Positions 43,930 through 53,108 of a DNA stretch of 64,000 nt are shown here, piece by piece. The notes under the pieces are model-generated. The model saw only the letters and a program-made list of their open reading frames with translations. It searched no databases and was not told where the DNA came from. Position numbers and translations under genes: made by a program. Positions within the stretch are counted from its first letter, which is position 1. Every line of letters starts with the position of its first letter. Source of the stretch: Promethearchaeia archaeon (GTDB taxonomy: Archaea > Asgardarchaeota > Lokiarchaeia > Sigyniarchaeales > SOKP01); contig JAHQWK010000028.1 of assembly GCA_029856145.1 (NCBI GenBank), positions 1-64,000 of the forward strand, read 5' to 3'.

Positions 43930-45339
43930 ATGAGATCACTTATCATGGAAAATATACAAAAATCCTTTGATGTAATAGTAGTTGGGGCTGGTACTGGTGG
44001 TACTACAGCTGCTAGATTTGTTGCTAAGAAGGGTTTAGATGTATGTTTAATTGATAGAAAACAAAAGGCAAAGATTGGAGATAAAATATGTGGTGATGCA
44101 GTAGGAAATGAAATCTTTGAGATTTTAAAGATAAACCATCCAAAAAATGAAGAATTATCTTGTCATATAAAAGGAGCGAAATTATATTCACCAAATCTTA
44201 AGAAATGTATCACTTTATTAGATCCAAAACAAACAGGGTATGTAGTAAATAGAATAGAATTTGGACAAAGATTGTTGAATGAAGCTCTCGATGCCGGTGT
44301 AAAACAATTCTTAGATAAAACCATGGCTTTAGATTTATTATACAAAAATGGAACGGTTAATGGACTTCAAGTTAAATTAAAAAATGGAGAAAAAGTAAAT
44401 CTTAATGCTAAAATCGTAATTGATGCTAGTGGTTTTTATTCTCCTTTAAGAAAAAAAGTAAAAAGTTCTTTGATTGAAAAACAAGTTCTAAAGGAAGATA
44501 GCATATTATGTTATCGTGAAATCGTAAAATTTTCACCTAAAGATCAAGAAGTTAAAGATCCTGAATATATTACAATAATTCTCGATCAAGAAAAAGCTCC
44601 AGGAGGATATATTTGGTATTTCCCAAAAAATGAGTCGACTATTAATATAGGAATTGGAACATTTATGGAATATCGAGGTAAAGTAAAAGATCTCTATAAA
44701 AAAAATGTATTTCAAGAATATGTTAAAACTCGCAATGTCGACATTCTTTCGTCAGGTGGCGGTGTTGTTCCTGTTAGAAGACCATTATGGTCATGTGCTG
44801 ACAACGGATTTATGCTTGTCGGTGATGCAGCATGCCAAGTTAATCCTCTTCATGGTGGCGGGATAGATCCCTCTATGAGAGCTGGATATCATGCAGCAAA
44901 TTCAGCAATTCACGCTATAGAAATTGGTAACAATTCAATAAATGAATTGTGGGATTATAATTATAAAGTAATGACAAGTTTTGGAGCAGAATTTGCCTCA
45001 TTAGATTTATTAAGAATTGTACTTCAAACCCTTTCAAATGATGATTTGAATTTTGGTTTAGAACGTGATTTATTAAGTGGCGAAGATGTCTTAGAAATTT
45101 CTTCAACCGGTAGTTTAAATTTATCTTTAGTTGATATGGCAGTCAAAGCTTTTAAAGGGATTTCTCGTCCAAATTTGTTATTAGATCTAAATTTTCTTAG
45201 AATAAAAATGAAAGAGATCTCTAAATTTTATAAAAACTTTCCCCATAAATTGACACAATTTCCGGAATGGAAGGAAAAAATTATTGAAATTTATGATAAA
45301 ATTAATAAAATGATTGTAAATAAGAAAAAAAGCAAATAA
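43930..45339 (+). CDS. Geranylgeranyl reductase family flavoprotein
   Basis: The protein has 469 aa. It saturates the isoprenoid chains of archaeal membrane lipids. The FAD-binding Rossmann motif is VIVVGAGTGGTTAARFVAKK (residues ~14-33). The segments IGDKICGDAVG, QTGYVVNRIEFGQRL and IDASGFYSPLRKK belong to the family. The second FAD motif is GFMLVGDAACQVNPLHGGGIDPSMRAG. The C-terminal ~120 residues are diverged helical. It starts 43 nt after the kinase-like gene and is followed 19 nt later by GGGP synthase, forming the lipid operon. Confidence 0.9.
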   Translation: MRSLIMENIQKSFDVIVVGAGTGGTTAARFVAKKGLDVCLIDRKQKAKIGDKICGDAVGNEIFEILKINHPKNEELSCHIKGAKLYSPNLKKCITLLDPKQTGYVVNRIEFGQRLLNEALDAGVKQFLDKTMALDLLYKNGTVNGLQVKLKNGEKVNLNAKIVIDASGFYSPLRKKVKSSLIEKQVLKEDSILCYREIVKFSPKDQEVKDPEYITIILDQEKAPGGYIWYFPKNESTINIGIGTFMEYRGKVKDLYKKNVFQEYVKTRNVDILSSGGGVVPVRRPLWSCADNGFMLVGDAACQVNPLHGGGIDPSMRAGYHAANSAIHAIEIGNNSINELWDYNYKVMTSFGAEFASLDLLRIVLQTLSNDDLNFGLERDLLSGEDVLEISSTGSLNLSLVDMAVKAFKGISRPNLLLDLNFLRIKMKEISKFYKNFPHKLTQFPEWKEKIIEIYDKINKMIVNKKKSK

Positions 45340-45358
45340 GCATGAAGATGTGAAATAA

Positions 45359-46177
45359 ATGGTTGATATCATAATTGATGAATATATTGAAAGAAGTATA
45401 TATGAATACATAATTAAAAAAATCAACAATGAAGGAGCCCTGCATTTTTCTTTAATAGACCCAGATCCATTAAGACAAAGTCCAAGTAAAGCAGCAAAAA
45501 TGGCAAAATATGCTGAAGATGCTGGAACTGATGGGATCTTAATTGGGGGTAGCACTGTTTTTGATCAAAGTTTTGTAGATAAAACTATTCAAGCAATAAA
45601 AAGCAAAGTAGAAGTACCGATAATTATTTTTCCTGGAGGTATTAGTAATATATCTCAATATGCTGATGCCATTTTTTTCATGTCATTATTGAACTCCTCT
45701 GATCCTTATTTTATTATTGGTCAACAAGCCCTTGCTTCCTATACAATTAAATCCTATAATTTAGAATATATTTCAATGGCATACTTAATAATAGAACCTG
45801 GAGCGACTGCAGGCTGGATTGGAAATGCAAACTTATTACCAAGAAAAAAACCTAAATTAACAGCTGCGTATGCTTTGGCAGCTGAAATGATGGGTTTTAA
45901 AATCCTGTATTTAGAAGCAGGGTCTGGTAGCGAAAAAATTCCAATCGAACACGTTAAAACATGTTCATCAGTTTTAAATATTCCAATAATCACTGGAGGT
46001 GGAGTTGAGAATAAAGATGATGCGAGAGCATTTATTGAAGCAGGAGCCGACATTGTCGTTATGGGTACTTTCATAGAAAATAATGCCTTAAAAGATAATG
46101 GAAACTCATTAAAAGTTATAATTGATGAGATTAAAAAAACTGGTAAAACCCAGAAAAAAAATCATTCAATAAAATAA
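45359..46177 (+). CDS. Geranylgeranylglyceryl phosphate synthase (GGGPS family)
   Basis: The protein has 272 aa. It joins sn-glycerol-1-phosphate to geranylgeranyl diphosphate to form the first archaeal ether bond. TIM-barrel family motifs are HFSLIDPDPLRQSPSKAAKM, DGILIGGSTVFDQ, PIIIFPGGISNISQYADAI, YLEAGSGSEKIP and PIITGGGVENKDDARAFIEAGAD (phosphate loop). An N-terminal ~15-residue extension and a Lys-rich tail are present. It is encoded between geranylgeranyl reductase and DGGGP synthase. Family members also make heptaprenyl products in bacteria, but the context here fits GGGPS. Confidence 0.93.
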   Translation: MVDIIIDEYIERSIYEYIIKKINNEGALHFSLIDPDPLRQSPSKAAKMAKYAEDAGTDGILIGGSTVFDQSFVDKTIQAIKSKVEVPIIIFPGGISNISQYADAIFFMSLLNSSDPYFIIGQQALASYTIKSYNLEYISMAYLIIEPGATAGWIGNANLLPRKKPKLTAAYALAAEMMGFKILYLEAGSGSEKIPIEHVKTCSSVLNIPIITGGGVENKDDARAFIEAGADIVVMGTFIENNALKDNGNSLKVIIDEIKKTGKTQKKNHSIK

Positions 46178-46190
46178 ACTTGGAATTATC

Positions 46191-47060
46191 ATGAAATTTA
46201 AAGACGCTATCGAAATTCTTCGTCCGATTAATGATATTATGGGAAGCTTAACTGTTATTATAGGTATTTTAAATACTAGAAGTAATGATCCAATTATCCT
46301 AACTTGGAATATAATTTTAGGTGTTATTACATACTTCTTTTTAGCAGGTTCAGGAATGGTTATAAACGATTACTATGATATAGAAATCGACAAAATAAAT
46401 CGTCCTGAAAGACCGATACCTAGAGGTGCAATAACATTAAAACAAGCAAAGATTTTATGGATCGCAACATCTCTAATCGGGATTACTATCGCAATACTTC
46501 ATAGCTTCTTATTTAATATTGGATACCTGAACGTTATTATAGCTGTTCTTTTTGCTTTTATGGGATGGTTATATGCAGCTTGGGGTAAAAAAAGTGGATT
46601 TATTGGAAATATAATTGTTAGTATATCCTTTTCGATTGGACTTATTTACGGAGCTGTTTTAAACAATTCGAATGTACCTCCGTACATATATTTCTTCTTT
46701 TTAACGTCATTTTTCCTTTTACTTTCTCGAGAAGTTATTAAAGGTTGTGAAGATATTGAAGGAGATAAAAATCAAGGTGTAAAAACATTAGCAATTCAGA
46801 TTGGGGTTAAAAAATCAACAATTTTTTCTCTGATATTTGCATTATTAGCAATAGTTTTCTTTATACTACCATGTTTCACTAATATTTTAAATCGCTTGTT
46901 GTTTTTGATTTCTATGGCTTTTGGTTTGGCTATAGTTTTATATGCTATCGTATTAATGTTAAAACGCAATTTAGAGAGAAAAGATTTTAAAAAAATTAGT
47001 CTAATATTAAAAATTGCTATGTTTCTCGGGTTAGTTGCTTTTATCTTTGCAAGCTTTTAA
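46191..47060 (+). CDS. Digeranylgeranylglyceryl phosphate synthase (UbiA family)
   Basis: The protein has 289 aa with eight to nine membrane helices. It adds the second geranylgeranyl chain to GGGP in the membrane. The Asp-rich prenyl-diphosphate motifs are GMVINDYYDIEIDKINRPER (residues ~60-79) and EVIKGCEDIEGDKNQGVKTLA near residue 180. PRGAITLKQAK matches the family's first loop. It starts 13 nt after GGGPS and ends the operon; it overlaps the 3' end of the convergent methyltransferase gene by 30 nt. Confidence 0.93.
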   Translation: MKFKDAIEILRPINDIMGSLTVIIGILNTRSNDPIILTWNIILGVITYFFLAGSGMVINDYYDIEIDKINRPERPIPRGAITLKQAKILWIATSLIGITIAILHSFLFNIGYLNVIIAVLFAFMGWLYAAWGKKSGFIGNIIVSISFSIGLIYGAVLNNSNVPPYIYFFFLTSFFLLLSREVIKGCEDIEGDKNQGVKTLAIQIGVKKSTIFSLIFALLAIVFFILPCFTNILNRLLFLISMAFGLAIVLYAIVLMLKRNLERKDFKKISLILKIAMFLGLVAFIFASF

Positions 47061-48485
47061 CAATTCTAAAAGATCGTCGAAATCTTTCTTGTAGATTAAA
47101 TCATTTAATTTACCTTTGAATTCCTCATTGATTTTATTATAAGGGAAAGTTTGAATTAATTTTCTAACTTGAGTTAAACCTAGATATTTTCTTGTATACT
47201 CTGCTTCAGAATATTTATAGGTTGTGAGGAATTCACTATCCAATTTCTCCCTAAACACTTCTAATATAAAATTGAAATAATTTTTTAGTAATATCTGTTC
47301 ATTTGTTGTAATGATTGGCTCCAAAAATATTTGAATTGGATGAGTTCGATATGTATTCCCTGAAACGTAAATTCCATCAACTTTAAAATTTTCAGCGATT
47401 ATTCCTAATCCAACTCTTCCATCAAAAGACCCAGTATCAACTGTTCGAATATATAAAATGTTTGACTGGACCTTATCTTTTAAATTATCATTAATGTGTA
47501 GAATTAGACTCTTGTATTCATTATTCTGATAGTTATTAGCATCAATCACTAGAATCTCATTGTACCCTTTATTTTTCAATACATCTTCCCTTAATAAGTA
47601 ATAATTTACAATTAAGGGTTTTTGGGTTGGGTATTCAATAAGAAATTCCTCAAATTCAGAACCTGCACGATATTTAAATTCTGGTTTAAGAATGTATCTT
47701 TTTTCAATTAAATTATCTTGCTTTTTTATTTTAATTCCCTTAAATTCTATATTTTCAGACTTTGGAACTTTTTTTCTTTTAAAGATACTAATACAGATGT
47801 TTGTTCCTGTATATTCAAATATTTTTATTTCCAATATTATCATTTTAGTAATTTTATAGTATTTAAGGAAATCAGTGCGGAATTTATTGGAAACAGACGC
47901 ACCAAATAAGAAATTTGATGGAATAATATAAATTAAATTTTTAATCTCATTTCTCATATCATTTATCATGGCAATTTGGTATAAATCTTGATAACCTTCA
48001 TTTTTACCTTTAAAAAATTCTAAGTATTTTTGAGTTTCTTTGTGCTTTCTAATATAGCCTAAATATAAATATGGTGGATTTGTTATGTGAAATAAAGGAA
48101 ACGGTGCATTATTCAAAAATTTAGGGAAACTCTCTAAATTATCTCGTAATTTAATATTCTTTTCGGCAATTTTTGAAGGGATACCATAATTTTTAGCATT
48201 AAAGATGCATTTATGAACCATTTCTGGTTGAATGTCAAATAAAAAAATATGTTCCTTAAAAAATTGAATTCTTTTTTCAACTGAAATTAAATTTAAAATA
48301 GGTAAAATTAAATTTCCCTCTCCAGCATATAAATCAATCCATGTATATTCCCATAATTTCTCTTTTATTTCAGGAAATATATATTTTAAAAAAATGTCTC
48401 TTGAAGTTAAATGAACCCCTAAAGTTCTTCGATGTTTATTATTTTTAAAGTCTTGTAACTTATTTCCCATATGAATTTGACTCAC
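47031..48485 (-). CDS. N6-adenine-type DNA methyltransferase (second copy)
   Basis: The protein has 484 aa. The motifs are RTLGVHLTSRDIFLKYIFP (residues ~20-38), IDLYAGEGNLILPIL for SAM binding, FLFDIQPEMV, the catalytic NPPY (FHITNPPYLYLG) and YIIPSNFLFGASVSNKFR. The second half is probably the target-recognition domain. LGV-LT before the SAM site is also present in the methyltransferase at 35470, so they belong to the same type. No nuclease gene is next to it. It may protect DNA or regulate as an orphan enzyme. An alternative start is codon 6 (MGNKLQ). Confidence 0.88.
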   Translation of the reverse strand: MSQIHMGNKLQDFKNNKHRRTLGVHLTSRDIFLKYIFPEIKEKLWEYTWIDLYAGEGNLILPILNLISVEKRIQFFKEHIFLFDIQPEMVHKCIFNAKNYGIPSKIAEKNIKLRDNLESFPKFLNNAPFPLFHITNPPYLYLGYIRKHKETQKYLEFFKGKNEGYQDLYQIAMINDMRNEIKNLIYIIPSNFLFGASVSNKFRTDFLKYYKITKMIILEIKIFEYTGTNICISIFKRKKVPKSENIEFKGIKIKKQDNLIEKRYILKPEFKYRAGSEFEEFLIEYPTQKPLIVNYYLLREDVLKNKGYNEILVIDANNYQNNEYKSLILHINDNLKDKVQSNILYIRTVDTGSFDGRVGLGIIAENFKVDGIYVSGNTYRTHPIQIFLEPIITTNEQILLKNYFNFILEVFREKLDSEFLTTYKYSEAEYTRKYLGLTQVRKLIQTFPYNKINEEFKGKLNDLIYKKDFDDLLELLKACKDKSN

Positions 48486-48636
48486 TAGAACTTACAGATA
48501 ATTTTATTAATAACTTAGTCTCAATATAAGTTTATGATTAATTGGATTATAATTTTATTTCTGTTAATCTGTTCTAATACCTACTTTTAAAAAAAAATTA
48601 AATAAAAAAGTAAAAAAAAAAAATTGAATTTAATCC

Positions 48637-49686
48637 CTAAATTTTGTACTTTTCAGCCTTATAGATTTTATAGAAGTCTTCAATCGTACTAAGTGCTACT
48701 AAAGCTATTATCAAGCCTGCAATTCCTCTAAAAATCCCATAAAATTCTGGTGCAATTCCTATATTTATAAGAGCATCCCCAGGTTCGTTAACGACTAATA
48801 TTGGAAATATATCCGGTCGATTCATCATCAAGATTACTACTGAAATTGAAGCGAGTTTTATACCTATCGTTATACCATGTATTATTTGATGAGCAAACAT
48901 TTGTCTATTTCCTATTAGTCCTCGACTTAAATCTAAGATCCCTTCAATTAAAATGAATAACCCAGCGAATTGTAAATATAAAAGAAATTCTGGGTCAATT
49001 AAACTTGTTATGGCAGGAATTGGCTGTGCTATAAAGAAAACCCCAACCGCAAGTGCGATTGCTCCACCAATAATTTCTCCTATAGGTTTTATAAATGGTT
49101 TTGTTGGTTTTTTCTTTATCTCTGAAATTGGAATTCCTTCTTCACGAGCGATTTCAAGTTGTTCTTTATACTTTTCACGTTCTTTTTTCGATTTAAAATC
49201 CTCAGGAAAATATCCTTCCATTGATAGTGCAACGAATATTATGGTTATTATAGCAAAAGATGAAAGACATCCAATTTGTATTCCTTGAATTATGCCACCG
49301 ATTAATTCACCAAAATCAACATTACCAAATATAAAATTTACTACTTGGGTTATGATAGAAATCCCAATTATAACAGAAAATACAATAACTAAAACCTTAA
49401 TAAAAACAGGCCACATCTCCTGGGTAATATAGAATTTTGGCGTTCCTCGACGTTTGTATTCCTTTGCAATACTCTCTGGTTTTCCCATATGAGTAATTGC
49501 CATCCGAATAGAATTTATTGAGGGTTGGCCAGTTTCAGACAATTCTTCTGCTTTGCTCCAAATGTGTTCTTCAAGCTCAGCCAAGATTTCCTTATGCTCT
49601 TTTTTATCTTTTAGCCATTCAGGTAATTTTGATTTGACTTCCTTCAAATATTCTTTTACTATATTTTTCATTTCTTTTTCACTCAT
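48637..49686 (-). CDS. HAAS-domain membrane protein paired with a PadR regulator
   Basis: The protein has 349 aa. The N-terminal ~85 residues are the helical HAAS-like (DUF1700-like) domain: LKDKKEHKEILAELEEHIW, then INSIRMAITHMGKPESIAKEY, ending RRGTPKFYITQEM. About seven membrane helices follow, with a ~45-residue cytosolic loop (SKKEREKYKEQLEIAREEG). In bacteria, HAAS proteins are encoded next to PadR repressors and are thought to interact with them or to regulate membrane processes. Here the two genes overlap by 8 nt. A second copy lies at 53109. Confidence 0.78.
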   Translation of the reverse strand: MSEKEMKNIVKEYLKEVKSKLPEWLKDKKEHKEILAELEEHIWSKAEELSETGQPSINSIRMAITHMGKPESIAKEYKRRGTPKFYITQEMWPVFIKVLVIVFSVIIGISIITQVVNFIFGNVDFGELIGGIIQGIQIGCLSSFAIITIIFVALSMEGYFPEDFKSKKEREKYKEQLEIAREEGIPISEIKKKPTKPFIKPIGEIIGGAIALAVGVFFIAQPIPAITSLIDPEFLLYLQFAGLFILIEGILDLSRGLIGNRQMFAHQIIHGITIGIKLASISVVILMMNRPDIFPILVVNEPGDALINIGIAPEFYGIFRGIAGLIIALVALSTIEDFYKIYKAEKYKI

Positions 49687-50221
49687 TTTTTAAACCTCTT
49701 CCTTTTAATTCTTTTTCAATATTATGCCCACATACATCACAAAAGCGAAGTTCAAGATTTATGAGCTCGATTTTGTTAGCACACATAGGACAAAATAAAT
49801 ATTTTTCCGATTTTAAGTTAACACTTACATCAAACAGCGGTGCAATAGCCTCAGTTAATTTACTATAAAATCCCGCAAGATGATTAAAAATTTTCTTCCC
49901 ATACTCAGTAACACTATAAAATTTTCTCCTTCTACCTGATTCTTCTCTTTCTGATTTTATTATATTATCGTCCTCTAATTTTCTCAAGATAGGATAAAGT
50001 GTTCCTTCTTCAATAACTAACATTTCATTTGTATGATCTGTTAAATCTTTCAAGATTTTATAACCATGTAGACCATTCTCACCTGCTTGAATTAGTATCG
50101 ATAATATGCAAAGTGAACTTATACCCCTATTAATCTCAGTTTCTTGTTTTTCTACAAAATCTCTGAAATCTTTTGAAGCTATCAATGCATTTGAATCTAA
50201 TTCTCTTACACGTTTTATCAT
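49679..50221 (-). CDS. PadR-family transcription repressor with a C-terminal zinc ribbon
   Basis: The protein has 180 aa. The winged-helix PadR core covers residues ~35-110: SLCILSILIQAGENGLHGYK, EEGTLYPILRKLEDDNIIKS and GRRRKFYSVTEYGKKIFNHL. The ~35-residue N-terminal lead is longer than usual. The C-terminus adds a zinc ribbon (CPMCANKIE, then FCDVCGHN), which is unusual for PadR proteins. It is the first gene of the PadR-HAAS operon, and its promoter region contains inverted ATAGTAT/ATACTAT repeats, suggesting autoregulation. Confidence 0.85.
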   Translation of the reverse strand: MIKRVRELDSNALIASKDFRDFVEKQETEINRGISSLCILSILIQAGENGLHGYKILKDLTDHTNEMLVIEEGTLYPILRKLEDDNIIKSEREESGRRRKFYSVTEYGKKIFNHLAGFYSKLTEAIAPLFDVSVNLKSEKYLFCPMCANKIELINLELRFCDVCGHNIEKELKGRGLKNE

Positions 50222-50264
50222 ATTTTATAGCTCCTTTTTTTTATTTTTCGTATTTTTTAATAAT

Positions 50265-50298
50265 ATAGTATTTTATGAATACTATACTATACATAGTA
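50265..50298. promoter_or_regulatory. Inverted repeats upstream of the PadR gene, likely operator
   Basis: ATAGTAT (50265-50271) faces ATACTAT (50279-50285) across 7 nt, and TACTAT-AC-ATAGTA follows directly at 50285-50298. The stacked palindromes of the same sequence sit 45-75 nt before the PadR start, where the promoter should be. The ATAC/GTAT character resembles known PadR operators. Confidence 0.5.
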
Positions 50299-50407
50299 TT
50301 TAAAGTTTACTATTCTTTGCAAAGTATACTTTTTTTAAAGGTTTAAATTTTCACCAATTTTTACTAACTAAAACCTAAATTTTTAGGAATAGAATTTAAA
50401 TCTAAAT

Positions 50408-51913
50408 ATGAATTATAAAAACACTCCCATCATTGTAGGAGCCGCTCAAATCACACAGCAAAGAGATGTAGTTCAACCTCTTGATCCTCTTAATTTGATA
50501 GCAAAGGGAAGTCAAAATGCTCTTGATATGTCCGGAGTAGACGGTTTACGAAATGTTATTGACACAATATATATGTCGACTATTTCTAGCTGGATTTATG
50601 ATGACGCTCCAAGTAAACTTAGTATGCTTCTTGGTATAGAACCCAATCAAAAATATTCTGCACCCATAAGTGGTAACACACCTCAATTATTAGTCAATAA
50701 AGCTGCTAAAGCGATATTCTTAGGTGAGAGTAAAGCAATTCTTATTGCAGGAGGAGAAGCATCTTATTCTAAATATCGTGCAAAAAAAGGCGAAATTACA
50801 TTAAATTGGCCAAAACCACCTCCAAGAGCAGTAAATAAAGCTCGAAGAGCAATTATATTTTACTTAAGCCAGTTTGAAAATCATTATAGATTTACTAACC
50901 CTACATATACATACGCTTTAATTGAGACGGCCTTAAGAGCATCTTCAGGTAGAAGTTTAAAAGAACACTTAGATTATATCGGCAAACGCTATGAACGCTT
51001 CTCAATCATTGCTTCTAAAAATATTTATGCTTGGGAGCAAAAAAAATTTAATGCCGAAGAGATTATTACTCCCAGTCCTGATAATCGAATAGTATGCCAT
51101 CCATATACTAAACGTATGGTCGCTAACCTTTATGTAGATCAATCTGCGGCTTTAATAATGACAACAGAAGATATTGCTCAGAAACTAGGGATTGCGCGAA
51201 AATTCTGGGTTTACCCAATGGGAGGTGCTGATCTTATAAATATTTTTTATTTATCTCAACGTCCTCAGCTATATAATTCACCTGCGATTAGAAAAGCATC
51301 ACGACTAGCATTGGAGCAGGCAGGTCTCAAACTAAATGACATCGATGTTTTTGATCTTTATAATTGCTTTCCTTGTTTGGTTGAAATTGCTAGGCAAGAA
51401 ATTGGTATTCCTGAAGATGATCCACGTGATTTAACCGTAACAGGAGGACTTTCTTTTTTTGGTGGACCTTTTAGCAGCTATTCTATGCATTCAATTGTAA
51501 CAGCAGTTGATCTCATCCAAAAAAAGCCATCAATGAAAATAATGATCTTAGCAAATGGAGGATATAATACAGCGGAGTCAATTGGGATTTATGGAAATGA
51601 ACCTCCCGCAAAACCTTGGAATGAATTTAATTATACCAGCTTCCAAAAAATAATTGAAGCAAAAGCTTTACCTAAACCGATTGAAAAAGCAAAAGGAAAT
51701 CTTATAGTTGAAGCATATACAATTATATATGATAGAAAGGGGTTACCAGAATGGGGTGTTGTTATGGGACGCTTAGATAGAGGGGAACGCACTCTAGCTT
51801 TTATCATGGCAGATCCAGAAACATTTTTAAAATTAGAACAACAGGAACTTATAGGACAAAAATTTTTGGTAAAATATAACTATGAATTAAAATATAATGA
51901 GCTAATCTTTTAA
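50408..51913 (+). CDS. Thiolase-superfamily protein, SCP2-type, without the usual N-terminal Cys
   Basis: The protein has 501 aa. The fold follows acetyl-CoA acetyltransferases of the SCP-x/MaoC-associated type: TPIIVGAAQITQQRD at the start, then ISGNTPQLLVNKAAKAI and KAILIAGGEASYSKY, and in the second half LNDIDVFDLYNCFPCLVEIA, LTVTGGLSFFGGPFSSYSMH and ILANGGYN. The classical acyl-enzyme Cys is replaced by Asn in SGNTPQ, as in non-canonical members. The ~110-residue C-terminal domain is extra. A CoA-acyl substrate is likely but unknown. It is a lone gene with a spacer on both sides. Confidence 0.8.
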   Translation: MNYKNTPIIVGAAQITQQRDVVQPLDPLNLIAKGSQNALDMSGVDGLRNVIDTIYMSTISSWIYDDAPSKLSMLLGIEPNQKYSAPISGNTPQLLVNKAAKAIFLGESKAILIAGGEASYSKYRAKKGEITLNWPKPPPRAVNKARRAIIFYLSQFENHYRFTNPTYTYALIETALRASSGRSLKEHLDYIGKRYERFSIIASKNIYAWEQKKFNAEEIITPSPDNRIVCHPYTKRMVANLYVDQSAALIMTTEDIAQKLGIARKFWVYPMGGADLINIFYLSQRPQLYNSPAIRKASRLALEQAGLKLNDIDVFDLYNCFPCLVEIARQEIGIPEDDPRDLTVTGGLSFFGGPFSSYSMHSIVTAVDLIQKKPSMKIMILANGGYNTAESIGIYGNEPPAKPWNEFNYTSFQKIIEAKALPKPIEKAKGNLIVEAYTIIYDRKGLPEWGVVMGRLDRGERTLAFIMADPETFLKLEQQELIGQKFLVKYNYELKYNELIF

Positions 51914-52132
51914 AATTAAGTTTTTTTATTCTTTTATTTTATCATTAGAATTTGTACTTTATATTATTATATTTAGATACGGAATTAATGGAAAAGGAAA
52001 CAAATAAAAAGATATAATTTATAATTTTTATAAAAGGAGACGGGATAAGAATAATTTGAATTCAGTTTCTGGGTAAAGAATAAATTTAATATTTATAAAA
52101 TGTTAATAATATAATAAGAAGGGTAATATGAT

Positions 52133-52912
52133 ATGGGCAATAAAAGTTCATATAAGGAATTCGTAGATCCTATTTTCATAAAAATGAAAAAAAACAGTAA
52201 ATATATATATTATACACTCACGAAGCCTAAAATTGTTAAGATTTCTATATATATTAGTCTACTCACTTTTTTTCCAGGATTGATCTTGGGATTAATTATT
52301 GCAATTAATTTTGGTTCTCTTGAATATAGTGTTTTGTATAATTGGATAAGTGATTTAGGATCTTTTATATATACCCCTGCACCCTTCATTTTAGATTTAA
52401 CATGTATATTAAGCGCAATTTTCATTGTTCCTTTAATCTTGAATTTAAGTCGATTGTATAGTTCACATCAAAATCATGAATTAGATAACTCAAAGAAGGA
52501 GCATTATACTATATTGTTTCGAAGAATATTTGGATATATTGGTGTTGTGTGCCTTTTTGTTGGTGTTATTGGAATGTTTTTTATTGGAGTATTTAGTTTA
52601 GATCGTTCTCCTTTTGATTTACATTTTTATTTCTCAACTTCGGCGTTTGGTGGATTTATATTTGGTGCTTTTTTTACAGGTTTAGCAATCGTATTAAGGA
52701 AAAGATTATTTCCTAAAACTGTTGGTTTTTTTATGATCTTTGGTCCATCAACAGCCTCTATATTATATTTACTTTGTCCAGCACCGTTAACAAGACAGTT
52801 TCTTGAATGGATACTGATGTTTAGCTCACTAGCATGGTATTATGTCATTGTTTTCATTACACTACAAAAACTAAATACGCTCCTCTTTTTTAATCCTGAT
52901 TTTAAATGGTAA
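52133..52912 (+). CDS. DUF998-like membrane protein
   Basis: The protein has 259 aa with about six membrane helices. The segment YSVLYNWISDLGSFIYTPAPFILDLTCILSAIF is the DUF998 pattern (a conserved NWISDLG after the first helix). A cytosolic loop (SSHQNHELDNSKKEHYT) separates helices 2 and 3. FFIGVFSLDRSPFDLHFYFS and GFIFGAFFTGLAIVLRKRLF also follow the family. The function is not known. The N-terminal ~35 residues are hydrophilic and Lys-rich. Confidence 0.7.
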   Translation: MGNKSSYKEFVDPIFIKMKKNSKYIYYTLTKPKIVKISIYISLLTFFPGLILGLIIAINFGSLEYSVLYNWISDLGSFIYTPAPFILDLTCILSAIFIVPLILNLSRLYSSHQNHELDNSKKEHYTILFRRIFGYIGVVCLFVGVIGMFFIGVFSLDRSPFDLHFYFSTSAFGGFIFGAFFTGLAIVLRKRLFPKTVGFFMIFGPSTASILYLLCPAPLTRQFLEWILMFSSLAWYYVIVFITLQKLNTLLFFNPDFKW

Positions 52913-53108
52913 CAATATGGATTAATACAAATCTCTCTTTTTTTCCTTCGGAAGTAATTGAAGTAAATATCTAAATTCTTCTTTTATGTTTTAGTATAAT
53001 CTCATTAATACAATTGAAAAATGGACTCCATTAGTTTTAATAGCATTTTAAAATTAATTCTAATCAATATAGAAAAATCATTTATATTCAAATCAAATAA
53101 ATAAAGGA

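Noticed and set aside
45187..45555. 122-codon minus-strand frame at the reductase/GGGPS junction
   Set aside because: It overlaps two confidently identified genes and has shadow-type composition.
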